Assembly (NCBI RefSeq): GCF_024707505.1
Contig: NZ_CP102604.1
Location: 558,001 to 622,000 of the forward strand
Source: Pantoea sp. SOD02
Lineage (GTDB): Bacteria > Pseudomonadota > Gammaproteobacteria > Enterobacterales > Enterobacteriaceae
Direction: 5' to 3'
Length of the DNA stretch: 64,000 nt
The notes under the pieces were generated by a model. It saw only the letters and a program-made list of their open reading frames with translations, was not told the DNA's origin and did no database searches. This document shows positions 39,134 through 48,380 of the stretch, piece after piece. The position numbers and the translations under genes are program-made. Numbering within the stretch: position 1 is the stretch's first letter; each line of letters opens with the position of its first letter.

Positions 39134-39667
39134 ATGTCGATGATGTTTGCGCGCTTACGCGGTCTGATTGTGGAAAAAGGCCCAGAATTCCTTGCTTTAC
39201 CCGTTTCCATTACCCCTTTCCCGCTAAAAAAAGCTATTCTGCAACAACTCCTAAACTGGCAATTTCGTCATGCTTTGTCTGAAGGTGAGTTAGACTTTCT
39301 GGAAGGGCGTTATCTGGGGATCGAGGTTGCCGATGTGAATCTGCGCTGGATCACCACCCTGCAAGCAGGGCGCCTGACCGTTTCGCGCGACACCGAGGCT
39401 GATGTCTGGTTTCGCGGTGAAGCCAACGATCTGTTGCTGGTGGCAGCACGCAAAGCGGATCCCGATATGTTGTTCTTTCAACGCCGTCTGGTGATTGAAG
39501 GTGACACGGAGCTGGGACTTGAGGTGAAAAACCTAATGGATGCCATTGAACTGGATGCCATGCCCACGCCATTACGCACGGGATTGCAGCAGCTCGCTGC
39601 TTTTATTGAGGCAGGAATGAAACAGGACGCGAAGGCCGCTGAGGCGCGCGCGGGGATCTCATGTTGA
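39134..39667 (+). CDS. ubiT: Ubiquinone accessory lipid-carrier UbiT (SCP2 domain)
   Basis: SCP2-domain protein thought to bind ubiquinone intermediates for the anaerobic UbiUV route. 177 residues (174 in E. coli). Recognisable segments are LPVSITPFPLKKAILQQLLNWQFRHAL, GELDFLEGRYLGIEV, ADVWFRGEANDLLLVAARKADPDMLFFQRRLVIEGDTELGLEVKNLMDAIEL. The start MSMM follows GAAGGGA. The last codons overlap the yhbS start by 7 bases. Confidence 0.93.
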   Translation: MSMMFARLRGLIVEKGPEFLALPVSITPFPLKKAILQQLLNWQFRHALSEGELDFLEGRYLGIEVADVNLRWITTLQAGRLTVSRDTEADVWFRGEANDLLLVAARKADPDMLFFQRRLVIEGDTELGLEVKNLMDAIELDAMPTPLRTGLQQLAAFIEAGMKQDAKAAEARAGISC

Positions 39668-40150
39668 TTCGTACTGAAATTGGCGTTGATGCAGCAGGCA
39701 TCGATAGCCTGTTAAAGCGCAGTTTTGCTACCGCTGCCGAAGCGGAACTGATACAGCAACTGCGCGAAGATGGCTTGCTGACTCTTGGTGTCGTTGCCAC
39801 GGATGATGAAGGTCAGGTGCTGGGTTATGCCGCTTTCAGTCCGGTGACCCTGCAAGGAGAAGACCGCAACTGGGTAGCGTTGGCGCCGCTCGCCGTGGAT
39901 GAATCGGTGCGCAAACAGGGCCTTGCTAAACAGCTGGTGTATGAAGGATTGGATTCACTTAATGAGTTCAGCTACAGCGCCGTGGTGGTGCTGGGCGATC
40001 CTGAGTTTTACAATCCACTCGGCTTTGAACCGGCGGCACGTCATGGCTTGCACTGTCGTTGGTTAGGCAGCGAAGCGGCCTTTCAGGTGTACAAACTGGC
40101 TGACGATGCGTTTGTCGGTGCAGAAGGGCTGATCGAATTCGCCGAGCCGT

Positions 40151-40167
<17 letters not shown>
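39661..40167 (+). CDS. yhbS: GNAT-family N-acetyltransferase YhbS
   Basis: 168 residues with the GNAT fold. The acetyl-CoA loop region is [30 protein letters not shown], and the C-terminal [23 protein letters not shown] is the typical YhbS ending. The acyl acceptor is not known from sequence. It overlaps ubiT by 7 bases and its own 3' end overlaps the convergent yhbQ by 17 bases, the same tight arrangement as in E. coli. Confidence 0.9.
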
Positions 40168-40950
<783 letters not shown>

Positions 40951-41090
40951 GTGCAAGAGGTAAATTTCCGCCCCGGATCAAGTTTGAGCGATTTCCACAT
41001 GGCGGAATGAAATGACCTGAATAACACTAAGGCCTATCCGCCGCGTATCCCAACGCGGCATCGTTATTCAGTTGAATACGGAATTCTGTG

Positions 41091-42125
41091 ATGACCCAAC
41101 TCTCCTCTCACGCCCCAGCGACACGCTTCGCCTGGTGGAAACCGCTGCTGTTCCTCGCCGTGGTGGTAATCGGTCTGTGGTATGTCAAATGGCAGCCTTA
41201 TTACGGCAAAGCCTTTACTGCCGCCGAAACGCACTCGATTGGTAAATCGATTTTGGCCAATGCGGCGGACTCACCGTGGCGCGCAGCGCTTGATTACGCC
41301 ATGGTCTATTTCCTCGCCGTGTGGAAAGCGGCGGTGCTCGGCGTGATCCTCGGATCGCTGGTGCAGGTGCTGATTCCACGTGCCTGGCTGCTGCGTCTGA
41401 TGGGCAGCTCGCGCTTTGGCTCGACGCTGATGGGCACTGGATTAGGTTTGCCAGGCATGATGTGCAGTTGCTGTGCAGCGCCGGTGACCGCTGGTTTGCG
41501 TCAGTCGCAGGTTTCCAGCGGCGCGGCGATGGCATTTTGGCTGGCGAATCCGCTACTCAATCCCGCCACGCTGATTTTTATGGGCTTTGTGCTCGGCTGG
41601 AATTTTGCGGCGATTCGGCTGGTGGCGGGTTTGATGATGGTATTGGGCATCGCGTGGCTGGTGCAGCGCAGCGTGCCGGATCAGGCCGTTGCCGCGCCCG
41701 TTATACCGGCTCGCGATGAGCAGCCGTTTCTGACGCGCTGGCTGCAAGTGATGTGGCGACTGTTCTGGAACACCATTCCGTTGTATATCATCGCGGTATT
41801 GTTGCTCGGTGCCGCCCGCGTTTGGCTGTTCCCGCACGCGGATGGCGCAGTGGGCAATACGCTGTTTTGGGTGATGTTGATGGCAATTGCTGGCTGCCTG
41901 TTTGTGATTCCCACCGCTGCGGAAATCCCGATTGTGCAGACCATGATGCTGGCGGGCATGGGCGTTGCGCCCGCGCTGGCGTTGTTAGTCACGCTGCCCG
42001 CCGTGAGTGTGCCGTCGTTATTGATGCTGCATCGCGCCTTTCCCGCACGGGCGCTGTGGATCGCGCTGATCGGCGTGGCAGGCAGCGGCATGCTGCTCGG
42101 CGTGCTCGCCTTGTGGCTGGCGTAA
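41091..42125 (+). CDS. yraQ: YraQ-like permease (UPF0718/DUF318)
   Basis: About 344 residues with eight to ten membrane segments. The conserved motif GLPGMMCSCCAAPVTAGLR (near residue 118) and ANPLLNPATLIFMGFVLGW identify the UPF0718 permease family, which includes the arsenic-linked ArsP proteins and E. coli YraQ. The transported compound is unknown. Starts are GTG at 41088 or ATG at 41091. The neighbouring yhbP supports the YraQ assignment. Its last 108 bases are also read on the other strand as the tail of nrdG. E. coli yhbO, normally nearby, is absent. Confidence 0.88.
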   Translation: MTQLSSHAPATRFAWWKPLLFLAVVVIGLWYVKWQPYYGKAFTAAETHSIGKSILANAADSPWRAALDYAMVYFLAVWKAAVLGVILGSLVQVLIPRAWLLRLMGSSRFGSTLMGTGLGLPGMMCSCCAAPVTAGLRQSQVSSGAAMAFWLANPLLNPATLIFMGFVLGWNFAAIRLVAGLMMVLGIAWLVQRSVPDQAVAAPVIPARDEQPFLTRWLQVMWRLFWNTIPLYIIAVLLLGAARVWLFPHADGAVGNTLFWVMLMAIAGCLFVIPTAAEIPIVQTMMLAGMGVAPALALLVTLPAVSVPSLLMLHRAFPARALWIALIGVAGSGMLLGVLALWLA

Positions 42126-42584
42126 CCACCAAATCTTCTGATTGCGGCTGCCGCGCCACAGCAGCCGCGCATCTTTTTCCGCTTCGATAAAACGTCCGTC
42201 AATCAGCACATCAATCTCATCCACCACTTCGCGCTGTGCCGCACTGAGTTCCGCCATCTCGTAGCCGGTCCACAGCCAGATATCCTTATCCGGACATTCA
42301 CGTCGCACGCGTTTCACCAGGCGACGCACATGCGGCACGTTATGCGGATGCAGCGGATCGCCGCCGCTCAGCGACAAGCCCTGACGCGGAATGCGCCGAT
42401 CGTTAAGATCGGCGATCAGCTGCTCTTCCATCTCCAGCGTAAAAGGCACGCCGGAATCCAGCCGCCACGTGCTTTGGTTATAGCAGCCGCGACATTGATG
42501 TTCACAGCCCGCGACAAACAGCGTGCAGCGCGTGCCGGGTCCGTTAACGATATCGACCGGATAATAGCCGTGGATGCGCATCAT
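42018..42584 (-). CDS. nrdG: Anaerobic ribonucleotide reductase activating protein NrdG, extended C-terminus
   Basis: Radical-SAM enzyme that installs the glycyl radical on NrdD. The conserved part shows the YYPVDIVNGPGTRCTLFVAG start and the cluster motif CEHQCRGCYN (CxxxCxxC, about residues 26-33). The SAM-binding stretch LSLSGGDPLHPHNVP and the family end LLWRGSRNQKIWWLR near residue 154 are also present. E. coli NrdG stops here (154 residues); this frame continues 34 codons (QPQGEHAEQHAAACHADQRD and on) through the antisense strand of yraQ to a TAA, making 188 residues. The tail has no resemblance to the family. The start overlaps the nrdD stop (ATGA). Confidence 0.93.
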   Translation of the reverse strand: MMRIHGYYPVDIVNGPGTRCTLFVAGCEHQCRGCYNQSTWRLDSGVPFTLEMEEQLIADLNDRRIPRQGLSLSGGDPLHPHNVPHVRRLVKRVRRECPDKDIWLWTGYEMAELSAAQREVVDEIDVLIDGRFIEAEKDARLLWRGSRNQKIWWLRQPQGEHAEQHAAACHADQRDPQRPCGKGAMQHQ

Positions 42585-44719
42585 CCCAGTTTTCCTGTCT
42601 CCAGATGTTTAACGCGCCGCTGCACCTCTTCCTGTTTACCGGCGTTAAACGGACGCGCATCCGGGCTGCCGAGATAGCCGCACACGCGGCGCGTCACCGA
42701 TACGCGCGCCGGATCGTGATTACCGCAGCATGGGCAGGTAAACCCTTTGCTGGTGCAGCTGAACTCGCCGCTAAAGCCGCATTCGTAGCACTCATCGATC
42801 GGCGTATTGGTGCCGTAATAGGGCACGCGGTGATAGCTGTAATCCCAGACGTCTTCGAGCGCTTTGAGGTTGTGCTGGATGTTGGGATATTCGCCGTAAC
42901 AGATGAATCCGCCGTTAGCGATGGTGGGATAGGGCGCTTCAAAGTCGATCTTGTCGTAGGGATTGACCTTTTTCTCCACGTCGAGATGGAAGCTGTTGGT
43001 GTAATACCCTTTGTCGGTCACTCCTGCCACCACGCCAAATTGGGCGGCATCGAGACGGCAGAAGCGGTCGCACAGATTCTCGCTCGGCGTACTGTACAAG
43101 CTGAAGCCGTAGCCGGTTTCCGCTTTCCAGGCATCCACCGCGTTGCGCAGATGGGTAACAATCGCCACGCCTTTTGCCCGCAGGTATTCGGCGTCGTATG
43201 GATGCACTTCGTTGCCGCTCAGCGCATTCAGCGTCTCATGCAGGCCGATGTAGCCAAGGGAAATCGAGGCGCGGCCGTTGCGGAAAATGGCGCCCACTTC
43301 GTCATCCGCTTTCAGCCGCACGCCGCAGGCACCTTCCATATACAGAATCGGCGCCACGCGCGCTTTGGTTTTTTCCAGCCGGGCGATACGCGTCATTAAG
43401 GCACGCTTCGCCAGCGCCAGACGTTCATCCAGCAACCGCCAGAACTGCGCTTCGTCGCCTTTGGCTTGCAGCGCGATACGCGGCAGATTGAGGCTAATGA
43501 CGCCAATATTGTTGCGGCCTTCGTGAATCTGCTCGCCGTTCTCCTCGTACACGCCAAGGAAGCTGCGGCAGCCCATCGGCGTTTTAAACGAGCCGGTGAC
43601 TTCCACCACTTTTTCGTAGTTGAGGATATCCGGATACATGCGTTTGCTGGCGCACTCCAGCGCCAGCTGTTTGATATCGTAGTTAACTTCGCCAGGCCGA
43701 CGATTCACGCCTTCGCGGATAGCAAACACCAGTTTCGGGAATACCGCCGTTTTATGATTTTTACCCAATCCGGCAATGCGGTTACGCAGAATGGATTGCT
43801 GAATCAGGCGCGCCGCCCAGTCGGTGCCGAGGCCAAAGCCAAAGGTGACAAACGGCGTCTGGCCATTGGCGGTGTGCAGCGTGTTCACTTCATATTCCAG
43901 CGACTGAAACGCGTCGTAGCACTCTTTCTCGGTGCGCACGCGCGCATAGGCTTCGGCATCGGTAATCTGCCACTCTTGCGCCACCGCGCGGTGCTTCTCC
44001 AGGCTGAGCGTAACGAACGGTGCCAGCACTTCATCAATGCGGTTGATGGTGGTGCCGCCGTAAATATGGCTGGCAACTTGCGCGATGATCTGCGCGGTGA
44101 CCGCCGTGGCGGTAGCGATCGATTTGGGCGGCTCGATCTCGGCGTTGCCCATCTTGAAACCGTTGGTCAGCATGCCGTGCAGATCGATCAGCATGCAGTT
44201 AAACATCGGGAAGAACGGGGAATAATCGAGATCGTGATAGTGGATGTCGCCGCGCTCATGCGCTAGCACCACATCGCGCGGCAACAGTTGCTGCTGAGCG
44301 TAATGTTTAGCAACGATGCCAGCCAGCAGGTCGCGCTGGGTTGGAATCACTTTGCTGTCTTTATTGGCGTTTTCGTTGAGCAGCGCCGCGTTGGTTTGCT
44401 CCACCAAACCGCGAATGGCGTGATGCAGTTTACCGCGCTGTTCACGCACTAGATCGCGGTCATGGCGATATTCGATATAAGCGCGCGCCAGCTGCGGCCA
44501 GCGTCCACTCATCAGCGTCTCTTCCACCGCGCACTGAATGTCGCGGATATCCACTTCGGCCTGTTCAGCCAGCTGCTGGCTAACCTGCGCCGCCACTTGC
44601 GCGCACCAGGCCGTATCATCGATTTGTGCCGCACGCGCGGCCGCGCTTACTGCCGCCTCGATCCGCTGCGCATCAAACGGCACTCTGCAGCCGTCACGCT
44701 TAATCACCACCGTCGCCAT
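42581..44719 (-). CDS. nrdD: Anaerobic ribonucleoside-triphosphate reductase NrdD
   Basis: Class III reductase making dNTPs without oxygen, with formate as reductant. 712 residues, the E. coli length. N-terminal ATP cone (VIKRDGCRVPFDAQRIEAAV). In the centre are FPMFNCMLIDLHGML and the active-site Cys regions. A zinc site of four cysteines lies in CYECGFSGEFSC...CPCC (about 644-665). The radical Gly681 is in RVCGYLG near the C-terminus. Two NrdR boxes stand before the start. Transcribed with nrdG. Confidence 0.97.
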   Translation of the reverse strand: MATVVIKRDGCRVPFDAQRIEAAVSAAARAAQIDDTAWCAQVAAQVSQQLAEQAEVDIRDIQCAVEETLMSGRWPQLARAYIEYRHDRDLVREQRGKLHHAIRGLVEQTNAALLNENANKDSKVIPTQRDLLAGIVAKHYAQQQLLPRDVVLAHERGDIHYHDLDYSPFFPMFNCMLIDLHGMLTNGFKMGNAEIEPPKSIATATAVTAQIIAQVASHIYGGTTINRIDEVLAPFVTLSLEKHRAVAQEWQITDAEAYARVRTEKECYDAFQSLEYEVNTLHTANGQTPFVTFGFGLGTDWAARLIQQSILRNRIAGLGKNHKTAVFPKLVFAIREGVNRRPGEVNYDIKQLALECASKRMYPDILNYEKVVEVTGSFKTPMGCRSFLGVYEENGEQIHEGRNNIGVISLNLPRIALQAKGDEAQFWRLLDERLALAKRALMTRIARLEKTKARVAPILYMEGACGVRLKADDEVGAIFRNGRASISLGYIGLHETLNALSGNEVHPYDAEYLRAKGVAIVTHLRNAVDAWKAETGYGFSLYSTPSENLCDRFCRLDAAQFGVVAGVTDKGYYTNSFHLDVEKKVNPYDKIDFEAPYPTIANGGFICYGEYPNIQHNLKALEDVWDYSYHRVPYYGTNTPIDECYECGFSGEFSCTSKGFTCPCCGNHDPARVSVTRRVCGYLGSPDARPFNAGKQEEVQRRVKHLETGKLG

Positions 44720-44731
44720 TTCTTCTCCATG

Positions 44732-44778
44732 AAACTATATGTAGATAATTTTAAGGAGTGTAATCGCTATATATGGTG
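44732..44778 (-). promoter_or_regulatory. Tandem NrdR boxes upstream of nrdD
   Basis: AAACTATATGTAGATA (44732-44747) and ATCGCTATATATGGTG (44763-44778) both resemble the NrdR consensus ACACWATATATWGTGT in the central CTATAT core. Their centres are 31 bases apart, three helical turns, the spacing typical of NrdR-controlled ribonucleotide reductase operons. NrdR-dATP/ATP would repress nrdDG from here. Confidence 0.75.
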
Positions 44779-44861
44779 TTTGCGCGCTAATTAATCGCAG
44801 GCGGTTTGACCTACAGCAAGGAAGCCACAACCAAGATTGAAAGCCGCGCAATGGTTACTCT

Positions 44862-44885
44862 GGTTAAAATACAAAAGTTTTAACC
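44862..44885. promoter_or_regulatory. Perfect inverted repeat upstream of the hexosaminidase gene
   Basis: GGTTAAAA (44862-44869) and TTTTAACC (44878-44885) form a perfect 8-bp inverted repeat with an 8-base AT-rich spacer, about 100 bases before the hexosaminidase ATG. This has the form of a dimeric repressor operator; the protein that binds it is unknown. It does not have the T-run of a terminator. Confidence 0.4.
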
Positions 44886-44987
44886 CGCCTTGATTTCGGT
44901 TTGTCGCCACTTGCTTTGCAAAGCGAAACAGGTTTAATGGGCCTTTTGCCCATTTTGGTCCGCTGTTTCATTTACAAGGATGCCCAG

Positions 44988-47372
44988 ATGCCATTGCAGA
45001 GAACCTTGCTTGCCTGTTGTTTATCCATGACTTTTTCCGCCTTCGCCGCGCCCGCCGGAGATTTACCGCTGATGCCGTGGCCACAAAGCGTGGTGCAGCC
45101 GAGCGGCGGCGGGGCGTATGCGTTAACACCGCAGCTCACGTTGCATATCTCGGGCGATCATCTGGAAGGTGCTGAATCGCGCTGGCGCGCGCGCATTGCG
45201 CGGCAAACCGGCTGGCCGCTGCTGCCAGCCAGCGCATCCAGCGATCATCCCAGCATTCAAGTGCAAATCGCGCAGGCGGTTGATCCGATTCCCCAGCCGG
45301 ACAGCGACGAAAGTTATCATCTGCTGGTTAACAGCGACGGCGTGTTACTGAAAGCCAATACGCGCTTTGGTGCGATGCGCGGCATGGAAACCGTGCTGCA
45401 GCTGATTGAAAACACCGAAAACGGCACCGAAATCCCCTACGTCACCATTGACGATAAACCGCGCTTTCCGTGGCGCGGTGTGCTGATTGATTCGGCGCGC
45501 CACTTCCTGCCGATTGAAACCGTTAAGCGGCAAATCGATGGCATCGCCGCTGCGCGTATGAACGTGTTTCACTGGCACTTAACCGACGATCAAGGTTGGC
45601 GTTTTGCCTCCAGCCACTATCCGCAGCTGCAGGAGAAAGCCAGCGACGGCTTGTACTACACGCAGCAGCAGATGCGCGATGTAGTGCACTATGCCACGCA
45701 GCGCGGCGTGCGCGTGGTACCGGAAATCGATCTGCCTGGTCATGCCTCAGCGATCGCGGTGGCGATGCCGGAGCTGATGAGCGCGCCGGGCCCGTATCAG
45801 ATGGAGCGCGGCTGGGGCGTGTTTAAGCCGCTGCTCGATCCCAGCAACGAAGCAGTATTCCGCTTTATCGACACCTTAATGGGCGAAGTAACGGCGATAT
45901 TCCCCGATCCCTACATTCACATCGGTGGCGATGAGGTCGATCCAAGCCAGTGGAATGATTCCACGCGTATTCAGCAATTTATGCGCGATCACGGCCTGAA
46001 GGATACGTATGCGCTGCAAGCCTGGTTTAACCAGCGCGTTGAGAAAATCCTCGAAGCACATCAGCGCCGCATGATCGGTTGGGATGAGGTTTACCATCCT
46101 GATCTGCCAAAAAGCATTCTGATTCAATCATGGCAAGGACAGGATGCGTTGGGCACCGTGGCGAAAAACGACTTCCGCGGCATTCTCTCCACCGGTTTCT
46201 ATCTCGATCAGCCGCAAACCGCCGCCTATCACTATCGCAATGAACCCTGGCCGCAAGGGCTTAACGGTGCGGATCAGGTGCAAGCCGGTGAGCAGACACA
46301 GAGCTGGCAATTCACCATGCCGCGCCTGAAAGGCAGCGCGCTGAAAGGCAGCTTTACGCTGATTGAGGGGAAAAACGGCTGGCGCGGCTTTATCGATTTC
46401 AGCGGCAAAGCACGTCGCATGGTCAGCGATATCCGCTGGCTGTCGCCAACGCAGCTGACCTTTAGCGTCGATACGTGGATGGGGCCGTTCCAGCCGATGG
46501 TGACGCTGACGCAAGACAAGCTGACCGGTTATATGCTGGTGGGCAACGTGCGTTATCCCACGGAAGGCAGCAAGCTGATGCAAGTGCCAACCGGCATTGC
46601 GCCATCATTGCCGACGCCGGAGCAGATGCAAAACAACCTGATTGGCGGCGAAGCGGCGCTGTGGGCTGAGAACGTTAATAGCCGGGTGATTGATACGCGC
46701 CTGTGGCCGCGCGCTTTTGTGGTGGCTGAGCGGTTATGGTCGGCAAAGGATGTCACCGACAGCGACAACATGTATCAACGCCTGAGCGCAGTGGATCGCT
46801 GGGGCACCATTTCAGTCGGTTTGCAGCAGCATCAGCAGGCTGAAGTGCAGATGATGCGATTGGCGAACAGCAGCGACATCACGCCATTACGTATATTGGC
46901 CGAAGTGCTGGAACCGGCGCAGTACTACACGCGCCAGCATCTGAAATTCCAGGCGGGACATTACGACTATTTTGAACCGCTCAATCGTTTGGCGGATGTG
47001 TTGCCTGCCGAGAGTAACGCGGTGCGTTTGCTGGATAAGCAGGTTGATCGCTTGATCGCCAATCGCGCCGATCACGCGGCGGCGCATGCCATCCGTCAGC
47101 AACTGCAGCGCTGGCAGAACAACAGTGATGCGGTGATGCCGCTGATTCTGGGTAGCTATCAGCTCAAGCCGCTACAGCAGCAGGTGCAGCAAGTGACAGA
47201 ACTGAGCCGGATGGGGCTGGATTTGGTCAACGCGCTGGAGCGTAATCAGGCGTATGGCGCAGGCGAAGTGGCGCAGATGCATACGCAACTGGACGCGGCA
47301 GCGCAGGTGCAGGATGAAACGGTGCTGGCGCTAGTGCGGCCGCTGGAGAAGTTACTGCGATCGTTTAAATAA
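44988..47372 (+). CDS. Secreted GH20 beta-N-acetylhexosaminidase (chitobiase type)
   Basis: Removes terminal GlcNAc from chitooligosaccharides or glycans. The ATG at 44988, preceded by AAGGA, opens a signal peptide (MPLQRTLLACCLSMTFSAFA, cleavage near 20), giving 794 residues. An N-terminal chitobiase/hexosaminidase domain (about 30-155) precedes the GH20 barrel. There RFPWRGVLIDSARHFLP, FHWHLTDDQGWR and the catalytic pair in HIGGDEVDPSQW (Asp315-Glu316) are clear, with GGEAALWAENV further on. About 110 residues near 431-545 (from SWQFTMPRLKGSALKGSFTL on) interrupt the barrel. The place is held by mgtA and tre genes in E. coli. Periplasmic or secreted location is inferred from the signal. Confidence 0.9.
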   Translation: MPLQRTLLACCLSMTFSAFAAPAGDLPLMPWPQSVVQPSGGGAYALTPQLTLHISGDHLEGAESRWRARIARQTGWPLLPASASSDHPSIQVQIAQAVDPIPQPDSDESYHLLVNSDGVLLKANTRFGAMRGMETVLQLIENTENGTEIPYVTIDDKPRFPWRGVLIDSARHFLPIETVKRQIDGIAAARMNVFHWHLTDDQGWRFASSHYPQLQEKASDGLYYTQQQMRDVVHYATQRGVRVVPEIDLPGHASAIAVAMPELMSAPGPYQMERGWGVFKPLLDPSNEAVFRFIDTLMGEVTAIFPDPYIHIGGDEVDPSQWNDSTRIQQFMRDHGLKDTYALQAWFNQRVEKILEAHQRRMIGWDEVYHPDLPKSILIQSWQGQDALGTVAKNDFRGILSTGFYLDQPQTAAYHYRNEPWPQGLNGADQVQAGEQTQSWQFTMPRLKGSALKGSFTLIEGKNGWRGFIDFSGKARRMVSDIRWLSPTQLTFSVDTWMGPFQPMVTLTQDKLTGYMLVGNVRYPTEGSKLMQVPTGIAPSLPTPEQMQNNLIGGEAALWAENVNSRVIDTRLWPRAFVVAERLWSAKDVTDSDNMYQRLSAVDRWGTISVGLQQHQQAEVQMMRLANSSDITPLRILAEVLEPAQYYTRQHLKFQAGHYDYFEPLNRLADVLPAESNAVRLLDKQVDRLIANRADHAAAHAIRQQLQRWQNNSDAVMPLILGSYQLKPLQQQVQQVTELSRMGLDLVNALERNQAYGAGEVAQMHTQLDAAAQVQDETVLALVRPLEKLLRSFK

Positions 47373-47376
47373 CAGA

Positions 47377-47431
47377 GGTCGCCATTAATGGCGACCCTAC
47401 GAAAAGCGTAGGGTGCGCATTTATACGCACC
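47377..47431. repeat. Inverted REP pair (BIME-like) copy 2
   Basis: Left arm GGTCGCCATTAATGGCGACC then CTAC, a 7-base loop, GTAG and the right arm GGTGCGCATTTATACGCACC. The right arm belongs to the second subtype, in which the stem bases are exchanged on both sides so pairing is preserved except for one mismatch. Lies between convergent hexosaminidase and ridA. Confidence 0.85.
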
Positions 47432-47439
47432 GCGATCAA

Positions 47440-47826
47440 TCAACGACGAACCGCAATCGCCTCAATCTCAATCTTCACATCTTTCGGCAGACGCGCCACT
47501 TCTACGCAAGAACGCGCTGGGAAGCTGGCGTTGTGCTCGGTGAAGAAGGCTTCATAGGTCGCGTTAACCGTGGCGAAGTCATTCAGATCCTTCACAAACA
47601 CGGTGGTTTTCACGATATCGCCCACTTTCAGGCCTGCGGCTTCGACAATCGCCTTCACATTTTCCAGTGACTGACGTGCCTGTGCAGAAACATCGTCGGC
47701 AACGGCGCCAGTGGCGGGATCAACCGGGATCTGGCCTGAAGTGATGATCATACTGCCGAGATCCACGCCCTGCACGTAAGGGCCAATCGCTGCGGGTGCG
47801 TTTGAAGTACTGATTTCGCGAGACAT
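47440..47826 (-). CDS. ridA: 2-iminobutanoate/2-iminopropanoate deaminase RidA
   Basis: Trimeric deaminase that removes reactive enamine/imine products of PLP enzymes such as threonine dehydratase. 128 residues, the E. coli length, and nearly identical along its length: APAAIGPYVQGVDLGSMIITSGQIP, ARQSLENVKAIVEAAGLKVGDIVKTTVFVKDLNDF and PARSCVEVARLPKDVKIEIEAIA, with the substrate-binding Arg in the last. The AAGGAG ribosome site is clear. Follows pyrI as in E. coli. Confidence 0.97.
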   Translation of the reverse strand: MSREISTSNAPAAIGPYVQGVDLGSMIITSGQIPVDPATGAVADDVSAQARQSLENVKAIVEAAGLKVGDIVKTTVFVKDLNDFATVNATYEAFFTEHNASFPARSCVEVARLPKDVKIEIEAIAVRR

Positions 47827-47904
47827 TGTTTCTCCTTGAAAGTGCGCGGCCGACCGATGTCCGCCGCGAAATGAATCGTCCCATTATAGGGACGACGCGG
47901 GCGA

Positions 47905-48369
47905 TTACCAGTGACCGAGCACCACGTGGCGCGCGAACTCTTTCTCGCAATATTTGCACTTCAGATGTACATCATCTTCGCGCTTTTTCACCGCAAAGCT
48001 GGTGAACACCGGCTCGTTGCGGCTGATGCAGTTGCTGTTCGGGCAAGTCAGCACGCGGTCAATACGATCCGGCAAGGTTGGGGCGATCTTCGCCACCACT
48101 TCGTATTCGTCAATGCGGTTCACAGTCGCGAGCGGCGCATACACCGCCAGCTGATTGATCTGATCGTCGGTCAGGAAGGTGTTTTCGATCTTGATTAGAT
48201 CTTTGCGGCCCATCTCGCCCGACGGCAAGTTAAGGCCGATGGTGATGCGCTGATCGGTTTCGGTCAGACGAAACAGCGACAGTAACTTAAAGCCGACCTG
48301 CGCCGGGATATGGTCGATTACCGTGCCGCGTTTGATGGCTTCAACCTGCAATTTATTATCGTGTGTCAT
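47905..48369 (-). CDS. pyrI: Aspartate carbamoyltransferase regulatory chain PyrI
   Basis: Allosteric subunit of ATCase that binds ATP, CTP and UTP. 154 residues. The nucleotide-binding domain contains [25 protein letters not shown] and [23 protein letters not shown]. The zinc domain has four cysteines, CPNSNC and CKYCEKEF (about 109, 114, 138, 141). It follows pyrB by 11 bases in the pyrBI operon and shares the pyrL attenuator. Confidence 0.97.
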   Translation of the reverse strand: MTHDNKLQVEAIKRGTVIDHIPAQVGFKLLSLFRLTETDQRITIGLNLPSGEMGRKDLIKIENTFLTDDQINQLAVYAPLATVNRIDEYEVVAKIAPTLPDRIDRVLTCPNSNCISRNEPVFTSFAVKKREDDVHLKCKYCEKEFARHVVLGHW

Positions 48370-48380
48370 CGCTTTGCTCC

